A stretch of DNA of 64,000 nt from Symbiodinium microadriaticum (Eukaryota > Sar > Dinophyceae > Suessiales > Symbiodiniaceae), in the NCBI GenBank assembly GCA_001939145.1, contig LSRX01000706.1:170712-234711 (forward strand), given 5' to 3'. A program made the position numbers and the translations under genes. Position 1 is the stretch's first letter; each line of letters starts with the position of its first letter. Positions 1-10,869 of this stretch are shown one piece after another. The notes beneath the pieces are model-generated. The model was not told where the DNA came from. It saw nothing but the letters and a program-made list of their open reading frames with translations, and searched no databases.

Positions 1-882
1 GTAGGTGAGGCGGTGGGAGGGAGGGAGGGAGGGAGGGAAAGCGGGAGCGGAAGGGCCTGCCTATACATCAAAGTAGTCATAGTCCACCGGCCATCAGGCA
101 AATCGTAATCCCGTTTACTTACCTGATTGATGTCTGTAACATTGCTCTGAGTCTTTTCCCGCAACATCTAAGCAATGTCTTAGGCTTAGTTGATGCTGCG
201 GAGACACTGACCGTTCGAACGGGAAAGTCGCTTGTGGTCCACTGCATTTTCAAGTTCACTGCCAGAAGGTTCTCACAATTGCTCTGGCTGTCAGGCTTGG
301 GCAGTTTTGGTGCAGCAAAGATAAACAGGCATGAATTGCAGATCCAGTGGTTATATTATTACAAGAGGTTTGTTGCAAGTTGGGCAGATGGAGTCCCGTC
401 CGAAGTTCAGCAAACGGGGCGTGCCCCTGGCATCTTGACGCAAGGCATGCTGAAACCTGTTGCCGTGCGGACCGACTTGATCCATTGCCAGGTGCAGGTC
501 AATAAAGCCATTCAGGTTTCCATGTCTTGGGCTCCAGCTTTCGGTGTGAAAGCACTGCTTGACGATGCCATGTTGCAGCGACGTGTTAAGTCTTTGTCGA
601 CCCGCTTGCTATCGCTTGCTGGCATTTGAGCCACATACGGTGAAAGCAGCGCTTGCCGAGTGGGCACGTTTGTGGGTTCACGGCTGCAAGGTGAGCTCGC
701 AGATTGCGTCTGCTCGTCCAACGGCAGATTGTGATTCACATTCCTGATGCCGACATTCTTGTGTTCTGAAAGCAACCAACTTTTGCCTTGATGTTGCTAA
801 CGCGATTCTTTCAGGCGTTGGTCGCAGGAAACATTTTCGCACGAAGTTGTCATGCAGCCGTTGACGTGTTGATTTTGGTTGC
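1..882. other. No supported gene; GGGA microsatellite at the left edge
   Basis: Positions 12-40 hold a short GGGA repeat. The rest is mixed-composition sequence of about 50 percent GC. A plus-strand frame at 234-629 is open, but I see no domain, no biased residue pattern and no convincing splice sites, so I leave it uncalled. Confidence 0.4.
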
Positions 883-975
883 CTTGGCGCACAACATAGC
901 TCCCAATATTCATCATCATAGGTAGTCGTATCGAGCGCTTGCGAAGCTGAGTCTTCGTTGACTTGGACATCATGC
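883..975 (-). CDS. Probable internal exon, unknown protein
   Basis: The minus-strand frame is acidic and well mixed, reading HDVQVNEDSASQA and later TYDDEYWELCCAPR. It is preceded by an AG acceptor (gtgag) and followed by a possible GC donor (gccaag/gcaacc), a donor class used in dinoflagellates. No family is recognised. The call rests on residue composition plus splice signals. The neighbouring candidate exons at 1020 and 1199 are on the opposite strand. Confidence 0.4.
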
Positions 976-1037
976 CTCACTCAGCTGACAGGCCCAGCTG
1001 TGTTTTGTGAATAGAAGCCTGTGCAACTTGGAAGGTA

Positions 1038-1136
1038 GAGATTTTACTATCCGGGACTGCAACAACAAGCTGCTGCAGCTGGGGGGTGTCCTTTCGATCG
1101 GCTCTTTCCTCATCCGGAAGTGGGACCGGATCTTCA
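1038..1136 (+). CDS. Possible plus-strand exon, unknown protein
   Basis: The frame reads RDFTIRDCNNK, then LLQLGGVLSIGSFL, then IRKWDRIFK before TGA. The alternation of hydrophobic and basic residues looks coding. A GTGAGC donor-like site overlaps the end, and an AG (ttggaag) precedes the start. The phase does not match a direct join to the exon at 1199, so either the donor is different or this is the end of another unit. Confidence 0.4.
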
Positions 1137-1198
1137 AGTGAGCGCTTAAGTGAAGATGCACCAGGCCGTAAGCGAAGGCAGCCACACTTTAAATGCAG

Positions 1199-1348
1199 GT
1201 GTCAGTCAGCACGTATCACACGTCGCTCTGGCGTGGACAGCTGGCAGTGGGATTGGCATTGACACAGGACGACACAAGCGAAGTCTCTGAGGAACTCTTC
1301 CCACTGAAAGTGCACATCCACAAGGACATTTGGGAAGGAGGGTGGCAG
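1199..1348 (+). CDS. Internal exon, 50 codons, unknown protein
   Basis: This is one of the cleanest exon candidates in the window. It begins after a pyrimidine-containing acceptor (actttaaatgcag), ends at GGCAG/GTGCAAGG, and is exactly 150 nt in phase 0-0. The peptide runs VSVSTYHTSLWRGQL, then AVGLALTQDDTSEVSE, then ELFPLKVHIHKDIWEGGWQ. It is rich in beta-type and aromatic residues. No family is recognised, and a secreted or enzyme-core beta segment is only a guess. Confidence 0.55.
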
Positions 1349-1492
1349 GTGCAAGGCTATCAACATGGGAGCACTATTTCAGCATGATGCGGTTGCGTGA
1401 GACGTCAGGAGGCGCCGCTTGTTAACGAGCTTTTGGAATCTCGGCTTGCTCAGCCATGTTGTGTTTTGTTGGATCACCTCAGCATGAGGTGT

Positions 1493-1756
1493 TCATTTAC
1501 TTGTTTGGCTTCGCCTCATGGCACAAGCTGAGGAGCCGGCATCTACAATGATCAAGTATGCCAGAGACAGACTCCCACCATAAAATAGGACAATTTGGTG
1601 AAGGGCAGCACGCCTAGGGGTGGAGGCATGAGTCTCGAGTCTCGAAAGTTCGACTTCTTGAGCAATGTAGTGAGTTTCGCTTCGGCTGAGGGCTGGGCTC
1701 ACAATCCGAGCCTTTGGGTCCAACTGGTTCAACTTCTCTACGGCATCTTGTCTCAC
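1493..1756 (-). CDS. Coding-like minus frame, possible exon
   Basis: The frame includes RQDAVEKLNQLDPKAR and SETHYIAQEVELSRLE, which are helical and charge-balanced. An AG (ggaatgtgag) lies just upstream. The 3' half turns hydrophobic (QIVLFYGGSLSLAYL) and may be intron. The opposite strand is also open at 1595-1813, so the strand is not certain. Confidence 0.33.
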   Translation of the reverse strand: MRQDAVEKLNQLDPKARIVSPALSRSETHYIAQEVELSRLETHASTPRRAALHQIVLFYGGSLSLAYLIIVDAGSSACAMRRSQTSK

Positions 1757-1999
1757 ATTCCGCCTGCTTTGCGATTTGCCGCCAGACCACCCCTGAAAAT
1801 ATCTGACGAATGAACTGAATGAACACTGAACACCGGCGAGCTACTTTGTGCATGGCGCCGAGGTATCAGCGGATCGACACCTTGCCAGAGGAGCCTTAGA
1901 TTCATTTTCAGACGATGTGCACGATGTGCAATACATGTAAATTTATTCACCCATCCATGTGTACACTATCACTGTCTCTTGTCTTGTGATGAGACACCG

Positions 2000-2374
2000 C
2001 TAGTGCACGGAGACCTTCCTATAGCACATGCAAACACCTGACGTCTGACTTCCCAGTCTCTTGTGCCTAGCGCGTTTGAACAACTTGATCAGGACAGAGA
2101 TAGATAGAACCGGACTCGATTTTTTGGCACAAAGGCACTCTGCCAAAAGCAAGTGCATCCACCAGGAGTCTGTAGCAGCAGCTGCCTTAGCAGCAGCATA
2201 GCAGCTTGTTGCCAAGAGGTACGTCTCTTCTGATGAAGCGGCAAAAGCGATCAAACAGCATGGCTTGCACATCTGCATCTTCTTCGGGCTGACCACAAAG
2301 CACAACCTCGAGCCGTTGACCTCTAGGTTGCTTAGATCATTGCCCTGTGCTCGATTGCTCCTCCGGTCCTTCAC
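2000..2374 (-). CDS. Coding-like minus ORF, unknown protein
   Basis: This 124-codon open frame contains DLSNLEVNGSRLCFVV, SPKKMQMCKPCCLIAF and a Cys/Ala-rich hydrophobic stretch. The middle (LLATSCYAAAKAAAAT) could be low-complexity readthrough of GCT repeats. No domain is recognised. It could be one exon with intron readthrough at either end. Confidence 0.33.
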   Translation of the reverse strand: MKDRRSNRAQGNDLSNLEVNGSRLCFVVSPKKMQMCKPCCLIAFAASSEETYLLATSCYAAAKAAAATDSWWMHLLLAECLCAKKSSPVLSISVLIKLFKRARHKRLGSQTSGVCMCYRKVSVH

Positions 2375-2759
2375 ATTGTTGTAATTGCATTAGGGTGTAT
2401 CAGAGCTGTGCAGGTCCATCCCAGTCCTTCCGAGAGCTTGCAGAACTCGCGGATTTTGCTTCCGCAGGGCCACCCCATGAGGCTGCAGTTACGGAATCCC
2501 GTCGAGAGCATTAAATAGAAGGAAGGTTCCTTCGAATTGCATCGCTGTTGACTCACACGTCCGTCAAGAGCTTTGACAACACCATTCCTGGTGTTTTGCC
2601 AGCACTGCGCCCGAGACTGGGCAGAGTTTGGTTGGGAGACGTGGAGGGGTCTCTTCCGCCGCAAAAAGCTTTCTGGAAGCTGAGATTGCAGTTGCAAACC
2701 GTGCCAGGTGGCTGCTGCTGCCATGGTTGCTCCTTCTTTTGCCCTTCATCGTTGCCTGC

Positions 2760-2824
2760 CTGTGTTTCATGCTGCGTATCAGGTCGGCGAGGTTTTCATA
2801 GAGCGGTTTGTTGACAGAAGTAAC
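2760..2824 (-). CDS. Short internal exon, unknown protein
   Basis: The exon follows acceptor acactccag and ends at ACACAG/GCAGGC, a GC-type donor. The peptide VTSVNKPLYENLADL, then IRSMKHR, looks like a helical segment. At 65 nt it resembles other short exons in this window. No family is recognised. Confidence 0.42.
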
Positions 2825-3084
2825 CTGGAGTGTAGGACAAGCTATGCTCTTTGACTCTTTGGATCGTGTACGTAAGAGCTTCACACGGAGTTTACGATGC
2901 CTTGCAAGATTGATGGTCGTTTGGATGGAGCTTCGACAACTTAGGTGGGATCTTCCCTCGGACCATTTGCAGCTGCCTGAGCGTGTTAGTTTGACAGCTT
3001 CGCGCTGCAGAAGCTTGCTGTGAGTGAAACCTGCAGAGAGTGTAGGATTGCGGCTTCACTCAAGGTACGTGTGTGAACACGGGC

Positions 3085-3212
3085 ACACTTTAATTTGAGG
3101 ATCCCTAAAAAGGACCTTTGTCTAGATCAGCAGAACTTGTGGCACTGCCAGGCACTCCTCGGTGGGGCGGCTCTTACGTTGGCTGCTTCGGCTAAGCTTG
3201 GCAGGGCGTGTT
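3085..3212 (+). other. Open plus-strand stretch with an HFNL motif, no start codon
   Basis: The frame reads AHFNLRIPKKDLCL and then DQQNLWHCQALLGG before a TAG at about 3210. It has no ATG. A strong donor-like sequence (CTCAAG/GTACGTG) lies just upstream at 3063, so this could instead be intron. It is kept because the HFNL peptide recurs in minus-strand exon candidates elsewhere. Confidence 0.25.
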
Positions 3213-3694
3213 AGCGTGAGCTTCAACTTGCCAATCGAACTGTAGACATGTTGGTTCCTCGCATCCGAGCTGCTCGGCCAGTTTTTCCCGTCCGGTGCCA
3301 GGCGTCCATAGCTTGCTTGTCATTTCTTATAGTCGGAGCCTCGGTTCAGCGCCGTGCTTACCTACTGGCCTTCGGCACCTGAGCTTCGAGCCTTCTGGCA
3401 TCCTAAGGCGGTTCTTATTGTTATCGTCCAGAGGCCGGGATCTCCGCATTTCGGGTGTTTGTCATCCCTAGATTCCGAAGCTCCATAAAAGGCTTCTGTG
3501 GTTTTGAGATAGAAGCTGCGCCCTTGCCGCAGGCGGTGTATCCACTGCACTCGGCGGTGGCGTCGCCTCTGGAGACTGTGCGGTTCTTGGACACCTGACT
3601 CGCAGGGATGGTCGTACCCCAGCTATGTACACTGCACCTTTGCCTTGCAGAAGCAAGCAAAACCGAACGGACAGACAAGCAAACGAACATTTTA

Positions 3695-3885
3695 TACAAT
3701 ATACATATGTGTATATACATATATATATATGTGTGTATATATATATATATGTGTTGAGTATACATGTGTACATATATATATATATGTATATGTGTGTGTA
3801 TGTGTACATATATGTCTGTATTTGTGCAGATGGGTACATACACGTACACGTTTGATATTTGTGTGCACATGTATGTGTTTCATGT
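3695..3885. repeat. TA/TG dinucleotide-rich microsatellite
   Basis: Alternating purine-pyrimidine sequence of interrupted TATA, TGTG and ACAT units. All six frames are open across parts of it, which makes spurious Tyr/Ile/Cys/Val ORFs. Confidence 0.9.
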
Positions 3886-3889
3886 CTTA

Positions 3890-6300
3890 TGTAAAAGGTG
3901 TGTACATGTACAGGCACATGGCGAGCTCGCAAGCACCGTAGCTATCTCGCTGCCCATCAGCTCCGGGTGTTGATCTTCTGCAAATGTCCCATTCAGAGGT
4001 GAGAGTAAAGGAAGACTTTAGGTGCATGTGCAGATGCATGGATGCATTCTCACACGCCCTGAGATACACATGGGTTATGTGCTTTTGGTACAGCATCTAT
4101 CTAGTCTATCTGTCTGTTGACTCTATCTACCAATCTATGCGTCCGTCTGTACGTGCATACTGAGCCAACGGTACAAGAAGAGTTCGCACATATGATGGGA
4201 CTGAAGAACAACATGTTTCTATGCATGCTTGTGCAGGCACACAAAGTGTGTGCTGTTGCTGAGGCGCATGCTGCAGAGGCGGCCAAAGCAGATTGCGACG
4301 GCTTTCGGTGACTCCGGGCCTTGTTGCGGGGGCTCCAGAAATCCGCTTCAACGGCCGAATGTGTTGAATAAGCAACTGCGTGCAGCAATTCCGTCACGGC
4401 TGAAAGCGGCATTTAGGTGATGCCTTAAGTTCGAGTTGGATACCGCGATGCGACGCGGGAGAACACGGAAAGACTTTCGAAGCTAGAGGAAGCCACCAAA
4501 CAGAGAAGAAACAGGGCAAGCAACAGGAGCAAGGCCCAACCATGAGGGCAGCCAGCCACCTTCACGTAACGGAATCATGCACGGAATATACCAGCAACTG
4601 ATTACCGCATCTTCATCTTTGGGTTTGCTGACTGTGCATAGCATTGGGAGAGGGCCAGGGTTGGCAAGAGGCTTCGTATGTCTGGTCATAGGTCGCCATA
4701 AAGAGACCATGGGTCACCTGTCTCTTGTTCCATTTCTCTGTGACATGGTTCTCGCAAGCACTGAGGACGATATGTGTGAGGAGGCGTCATGTGCTTTTGC
4801 CCTTCATTCAGCTATAATTCTGATATGCTGTTGCAGTCGAACATATTGGTGCTTGGGGTTCTTGATTTCTTCTTATGCTGCTGTTTTGTTCCATTGTATT
4901 GAGACCTGGTAGCCGGGTCTCTTGCCGGGCCAACCTGTCCAAGCTGTTAATAGTGAACCACCCTCAGATTTCGGTGGCTGAAGAAGTGATGTGTGCATGT
5001 CCAAGCCGCTGCAAAAGCTTCGCGATTAGCATTGCCGAGGCATTTGCTTGGGAGAGTCCGACTCGAGGGACTCACTGATCGCATTGCTGCCATGCAGGCG
5101 CTTCCTGTTGACCCAACATGCAGCGAAGTTAACAACATCCAATTCCGCCTTCACATCGTGACACGTAATGAATGACAGCAGACTATCATGGCATGCAACA
5201 GAAGCAGATGGGACAACATTGGGGACATCAAGCAGAAGGGATAAAACTGTTAGGTCAGACACAGAGGTGACAATTTAAACACCACCTCGGCAACTTGGAT
5301 ACTTGCGTCACGGCCGTTGCGTTTGAACTGACAGGGAGGATGCACACGTATCTCTGTATGTGTACATGTAGAGGGAATGGCTGGGGTCTGCATCATACAG
5401 GAGATAGAAGCTCAGATGACACAGTAGAAGTTTAGCCAAAGCAAGACATTAGTAACACATGTCCACTGCCGGCCTTATTGCCTGTGTAGACAGTGCACAG
5501 CATTGACAGGTCAAGTGAAAGAACCTGGCTGGCTTGCCTGCAACGGTTACTGACCCCGATCAGACCTTGCAACTGATTGTGTGTGAGGCATGCGCTGCAC
5601 GCCGAATGCTACGCGAGCTGGGTGAGTGCGGATGCGTGCTTGCCCCGGATACTGCGAGTGAAGGGAATACCAGCGCCGCTCTTGTGGCCTTTTCTGCTCG
5701 TCAGATTCTCGACATGCATGCGTTTGCACTCCATCTCGGAATCGCTGTCCAGCGTAGCGCTTGCCATGGCCAATATAAATGAATGCAGGCCGAGAGTGCG
5801 TGATTACAGCTGACTTGCACTTGGCCCTTGTGACCCACTTGATGCCTCCAAAGCTAGAGTGCCAGCACATTTGCAAAGAGTAAGCTGCTGCTTGCCGGCT
5901 AGGACTCGAGGTCTGGTCTTCGTGTTCTCATGCCGAAGCTAGGGCGACTAGTGTCAAGTCCTCAAGCCCCAGAGAGCTTAACGACTACCTTTCCAAGGTA
6001 CCCATCTTCCAATTTAATCTGCCCGGTTTGTCGCTGTGGCGCTGAAGCAATAGGCTGGGTGGTGGCTGCCACATTTGAGACCCAACTTGTGGCATGCTAT
6101 CGACATCTCTCAGCACGAGCACAACACAAGTTGACTCCAAGCTTGGATCCAGGCAAGAGAGCGAGATAGAGCAAGTTCTGGACTGGCATTCGGTTTCAGG
6201 TATTTGCCGTTTAATAACGTTCCATGTCGTGCTGGCACTCTTTGCTACCATGACAGGCAAGCTCTCCTCATCCGCATCTGAAGAAGCTTAGTGCTCCGCT
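3890..6300. other. Gene-poor stretch, nothing confidently supported
   Basis: Several frames are open for 60-110 codons (for example plus 4577-4912 and 5534-5782; minus 4483-4710), but both strands look equally plausible and no motif or splice pair stands out. The plus frame at 5534-5782 (containing LVAFSARQILDMHAFA) is the most protein-like, but remains uncalled. Confidence 0.35.
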
Positions 6301-6375
6301 CAAAATTAAAAAGTAAAGGATAGCCAATACCAAATCATTGCATTTCATGCTATCTGCAAGGAATCGGAAGAACAA

Positions 6376-6639
6376 ATGACTTGTGTGTGTTACTTGGCCG
6401 CAAAAGCTATTTCGCTTTTTTTTCTAAGTAAGTTCGAACTTCATCAATATGAAAGTCGCGTCATTCTACAATTGCTTGACAGGAAGAAAAGAAGCTTACT
6501 TTGCATATATTTCTCTAGATATGTTTTTATGTACTTCTTGGTTTTCAATAGAAGATTGAATCAGGCTCTGTTGAAATGGTTTAAAAATAAGAGATTCGGT
6601 GAGGATAAAGTATTCATTATATATAATATAATAATTTAA
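6376..6639 (+). other. AT-rich ORF of 87 codons, coding status doubtful
   Basis: The frame has an ATG and is rich in F, I, L, K, R and Y (for example LLDRKKRSLLCIYF and KWFKNKRFGEDKVF). Such composition is expected from AT-rich DNA. It could be a relic of organelle-like sequence. No known organelle protein is recognised. Confidence 0.2.
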
Positions 6640-7279
6640 TTAGATATAGTTCGATAAATTGAGTATTATTCATTGAATTTTTATTCGAAGAAGATTTATG
6701 TTTCATACCCAAATACGGGTGTTAAAATACGAATTAATAGGTTCTATTCGATCCATAAGATATATTTTTGATATTTTTTTAAATTGCCTCGGGTGATTTT
6801 TGAATTTTAAAAGGCTGGACGCTCCTTTTGATATCGGGTTCGTGTAGGACGGATGCCGGCACGAAATACGAAGATTTTGGGATCGCTGGCAGGCATGCGG
6901 GCTATCTGCCTTCAAATACAGCAGCTCAAAAGGTTTCGTACTGTTTCGTACTAGTTACTAGACGTACTGCATAACACGAAATTTTCAAGATTCGGTGAGT
7001 TTCGGGGTCTCGTAATTTACCAAGCTCTTGAAATCACGGACAAACTATGGTTTTATATTGCACCAAATTGCCATGAAATTCAGTATTTCGCGTCACGATA
7101 TTTTCGATATGGTCATTGTGCCGCGTCGACGAATATTCGACATCAGTACTATGGTGAATGATTAGATACTTGATCTTTGCTACGTCTGTCGTGTATAATA
7201 TATTCTAGCATGATAAGATATTATGAGGACTTGCCATATCTGTCGAACTGTCGTATGGACCGACCAGATATCGCGGCTG

Positions 7280-7830
7280 TAGATCGGAACGTGTTTGCGG
7301 GTGAGGGCGTGTATGTCGTGGGGAGCGTCGCGGAGCGGAGGGCGAGGGCTTGTCGAAGTATGTCAAGGGAGTTGTAGGCGAGGGCGGAGTGGCGGGGGAG
7401 GGCGTGTCGGGAGTGTCGCAAAGGGTTGGTGAAGGCATGTGTCGTGGAGAGTGTCGCGAAGTAGCGGGCGAGGGCGCGAGTGTCAAGGAAGTATATGGAG
7501 TGGTGCGTAGGGGTCGAGGAATGGTTACGGAGGGCGAGTCGCGGCGAATATCGTGGAGTGATGGACGAGGGCTTGTAATTGTATGTCGTGGGGAGTGTCG
7601 TGGTGTGGCGAAGGTCGAGGGGATTGTCGAGCGAGGGCGTGGGTGTCGGGAGTGGTGAGCGAGGGCGGGTCGTGTCGTGGGTGAGGGCGTATGTTCGTGG
7701 AGAATGTCGTGGAGTAGTGGGCGAGGGTGCGTACGTGTGGGCGCATGAAGGTCTAGGTCGTAGGAGTGTCGTGGAATGGTGATCGCGGAGTGGGATGAGG
7801 GTATGTGGGTCGTGGGAAGTGTCGTGTGTC
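7280..7830 (+). repeat. G-rich, C-poor degenerate minisatellite
   Basis: The plus strand repeats variants of GTGTCGTGGGGAGTGTCG and GGGCGAGGGCGTG with spacing of about 35-50 bp. The G over C skew is very strong. The complementary strand gives spurious Pro/Ser/Thr/His-rich ORFs (for example minus 7221-7946). Confidence 0.75.
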
Positions 7831-8279
7831 GTGTTGAATATGGTATGAAATAATGGGAGGTTGTCGAGGTCGTAGAGGGGTGGGAGAGGTTGCGTAGTTA
7901 TATGATAATATGTCGAGGGATATATTTTGAATTGAGATGTGAGCATGAGATAAATATAATGAGATAGATGGAGAATATTGGGGACTAGTAATTAAAATTG
8001 TATAATTAAAGAGAAGAATCGTTAGGTCGGAGGGAGATAAGAATATTTATTAATTATAGAAATATAAAGATATATTTTGGAGGAAATAGGACCATTATAT
8101 GAAAAATATCGAATTAATTAATTTTTCTTATTATATATTTTGATTTCCTATTGACTAATACAATGAAAATATTATTCGCTTCCGTTTTTTGTGCGTAATT
8201 CTGGCCCTTGTAATTTCGATTTTTCGGGGTGATTCCTTTTGAAAATCTCTTGTGTGTTTGTCTCGTGATACTGAAATTT

Positions 8280-8600
8280 TACTACCGGAAGCATTCTTTT
8301 CCGTCACTAAAATCCGAAATCTGGATTTTAAGAGAACTGGAGGTATTGAGATTTCGGAAATTTTGTTAGTTTGAGGGGAACAAGCTCCCGGTAATAAAAT
8401 TTCCGGAAGTTTCGGTAGGCATGCTCGCGGTCATAAAATTTCCTGAAAATTTTGAGAGATGTTCGCGATAATAAAATTTCCGAAATTTTAGCACCGGGAG
8501 CATGTCCCCAAAAAGAAGCTTTGAAGACCGATTTCAGGGCCGCTCGAAAAGCACACAATACAAGAGGAAGCGGATCAGGATTTGAGTTTCGAAATTTTAA
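8280..8600. repeat. Palindromic AAAATTTCC-type degenerate tandem repeat
   Basis: Copies of ATAAAATTTCCGGAA and variants occur at about 8393, 8434 and 8470, each preceded by a GCTC.CGGT-like or GTTCGCGAT-like segment. This gives a unit of roughly 40 bp. The core is close to self-complementary. Confidence 0.6.
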
Positions 8601-8854
8601 TGCCGCGAGACAGGCACGCAAGACACTTTCAACAAGAAATGCGTTAGGATCTTGGTAGCACGAGCTGAATACAGGAGTCGATAGTCTATGTGTCTGTCGC
8701 CTTTTTTGCTTTTGGCAAGCAGGAGCTGTTTTAACTATGAGATCAAAAAATATGGACAGCCATTGTGTCATTGGATTCAAAGCACATTTTCTATCTTGTC
8801 GTAATTTTCCAGCTCCGATTTCATCGTTGTAAACACGATCATACTACGTCCGAA

Positions 8855-9170
8855 CCTCTGTGTGTCTGTCTGTATCTGTCTGTCTGTCTATTAGTCTGTC
8901 TGTCTGTGTGCCTGTCCGTCCGTGTGTCTTTGTATCTCTCTGTCTGTCTCTCTGTCTGTCTCTGTCTGTCTGTTTGTTTGTCTGTCTGTGTTTGTTTCTG
9001 TCTGTCTCTGTCTGTCTGTTTGTTTGTCTGTGTCTGTGTTTGTTTCTGTTTGTGCGTCCGTTTATTTATGTGTCTGTTTGTCTATCTATATTTTGTCGAT
9101 TTATCTATATCTATGTATTTGTATTTATCTATTTGGATTTGCTTGTCTGTATTTGTCGATCTGGCTGACT
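8855..9170 (+). repeat. TCTG/TGTC tetranucleotide array
   Basis: Interrupted CTGT/CTGTCTGT repeats grade into TTTATCTA. The 181-codon Cys/Leu/Ser/Val ORF across it is a repeat artefact. Confidence 0.9.
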
Positions 9171-9429
9171 TTGTTGGTTTGTCTATTTCTGCACTTATTT
9201 TTGTTTTTATTCGTTTCTGTTATCTTTGTCTATTTATTTCTGAGTATATATTTGATTATTTATTATTAAATATGTTTAGGGAAATGGTTTATAAATTCTA
9301 TCTCTGTTAGTGGAAGTAGAGAAGTTAATTTAAATTATCTGATATATATTGTATATTTTTATTATTCGTAATTAGATAGATAGAAAATTAATTAAATAAT
9401 TAAGCAAGATTTAATAATTAAATGATGAT

Positions 9430-10140
9430 ATATATTTTAGGAAAATATATAGAGAAATAGATATAGATTCCCAAAGATATATATCTATATATTTATATAG
9501 ATTTAGATATACCTCCATATATAGATATACCCAGGCAAGTAAATAGAATTAGATAGATAGGAGTAGATAAGTTAACAAGCGGCCAGGCTAAAGAGACAGA
9601 TAGGCAAATAGATAATAAGATAGGAAGATAAGAGATAATTAGACAGATTTAGAATCAGATAAAGAGAAATAAAGGGAGATAGATAGACAGACAGATAAAT
9701 CGAAATTGAGATAGAGATAGACAAATAAGCAGCTAAATAGGCAGGCAGGCAGGCAAACAAGCAGGCAAGTAGGAGTTAGGTAGACAGATAGGTAAGCAAG
9801 TAGGTCAAAAAACAAATAGACAGGTAGAAAATAGATAGGCAGATAGGTAGTCAGGCAGAGAGGCAGACAAGTAGATAGCCAGGCAGATAATCAGACAAGC
9901 AGACAAATAGATAGATAGACACATAGATAGATAGGCAGACAATCAGAAGATAAGATAAATAAATAGACAAATAAACCAACAAATGGATAGAGAGAAGATA
10001 GAGAGAGATAAAGAGATATAGATAGATAGAGATATATAATCAGATAGAGAGATATAGATAGACAAAAATAGATTCAGGTAGATATAGACAGACAGACAAC
10101 AGATAGATAGAGAGATACACAGACAAATATACGTATAAAG
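9430..10140 (+). repeat. GATA/GACA/GGCA tetranucleotide array
   Basis: Long degenerate array of GATA, GACA, GGCA and AGAT units with embedded TATATA runs. No gene is supported here. Confidence 0.9.
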
Positions 10141-10249
10141 ACATATATTAAATCCATATCAAGAGAGATGCGCAACCAGAGACCCATATATAAAGAGATA
10201 TACCAATATACAAATATAACGATAAAATAATTTTCTATCTTTATCGATC

Positions 10250-10450
10250 TTGAAAATAAAATAATCTTTGTCTTCCAAAAATTCTGGGAGGTCGCGAATA
10301 TTCCAGCAAAAAATTCTCGGAAATAATATGACCACGAATATATCTTTTTCGAGCTACTAAAATTTACGAAATTCTCTTATCATAAAATTTCTTAAAATTG
10401 CCAAATTTTCCAGAATTTTCGTATCACAAACCAATCATATAAAACGGATT
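10250..10450. repeat. Second block of AAAATTT-type repeats
   Basis: Contains AATTCTCGGAAATAATATG, ACTAAAATTTACGAAATTC and CATAAAATTTCTTAAAATT. These resemble the repeat at 8280-8600 but are more diverged. The two blocks flank the TCTG and GATA arrays. Confidence 0.45.
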
Positions 10451-10869
10451 ACGCCAGAGAACCAAATTCCAGAGAAACAAAACAACATACGAATAAATAG
10501 ATATAATCAAGACGATATTATTTCATTAAATAAGACTACGGAATATCATATATATATATAAATCAATTAATTCTTTTCTATAGAGAGTATAACACAATAC
10601 AGGCCCGTGTTTTTCGAGTAAAACACGTGTTTTTGAGGTATTTTAAACTCTGTCCAAGATAAGGACATATGATATTAAGAATACTAAAACTAGATGGTGT
10701 TGTTTCTCCAGAACGAAAAACGGGTTTTGGATCGGAATTGATCATCCATCAAAACAATGCAGTTTTTCTTGCCCCACAGCAACATCAAATTGAGTTCCGA
10801 TGGGTATGGACTCACAATGTCATTACAATGATTCTAGATGTATACCATGCCACAATCATAGTTTTGAAC

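Noticed and set aside
7221..7946. 241-codon Pro/Thr/Ser/His-rich minus ORF
   Set aside because: Antisense translation of a G-rich minisatellite; composition follows the repeat, no domain.
8765..9310. 181-codon Cys/Leu/Val/Ser ORF resembling a membrane protein
   Set aside because: It is the translation of TCTG repeats; apparent hydrophobicity is a repeat effect.
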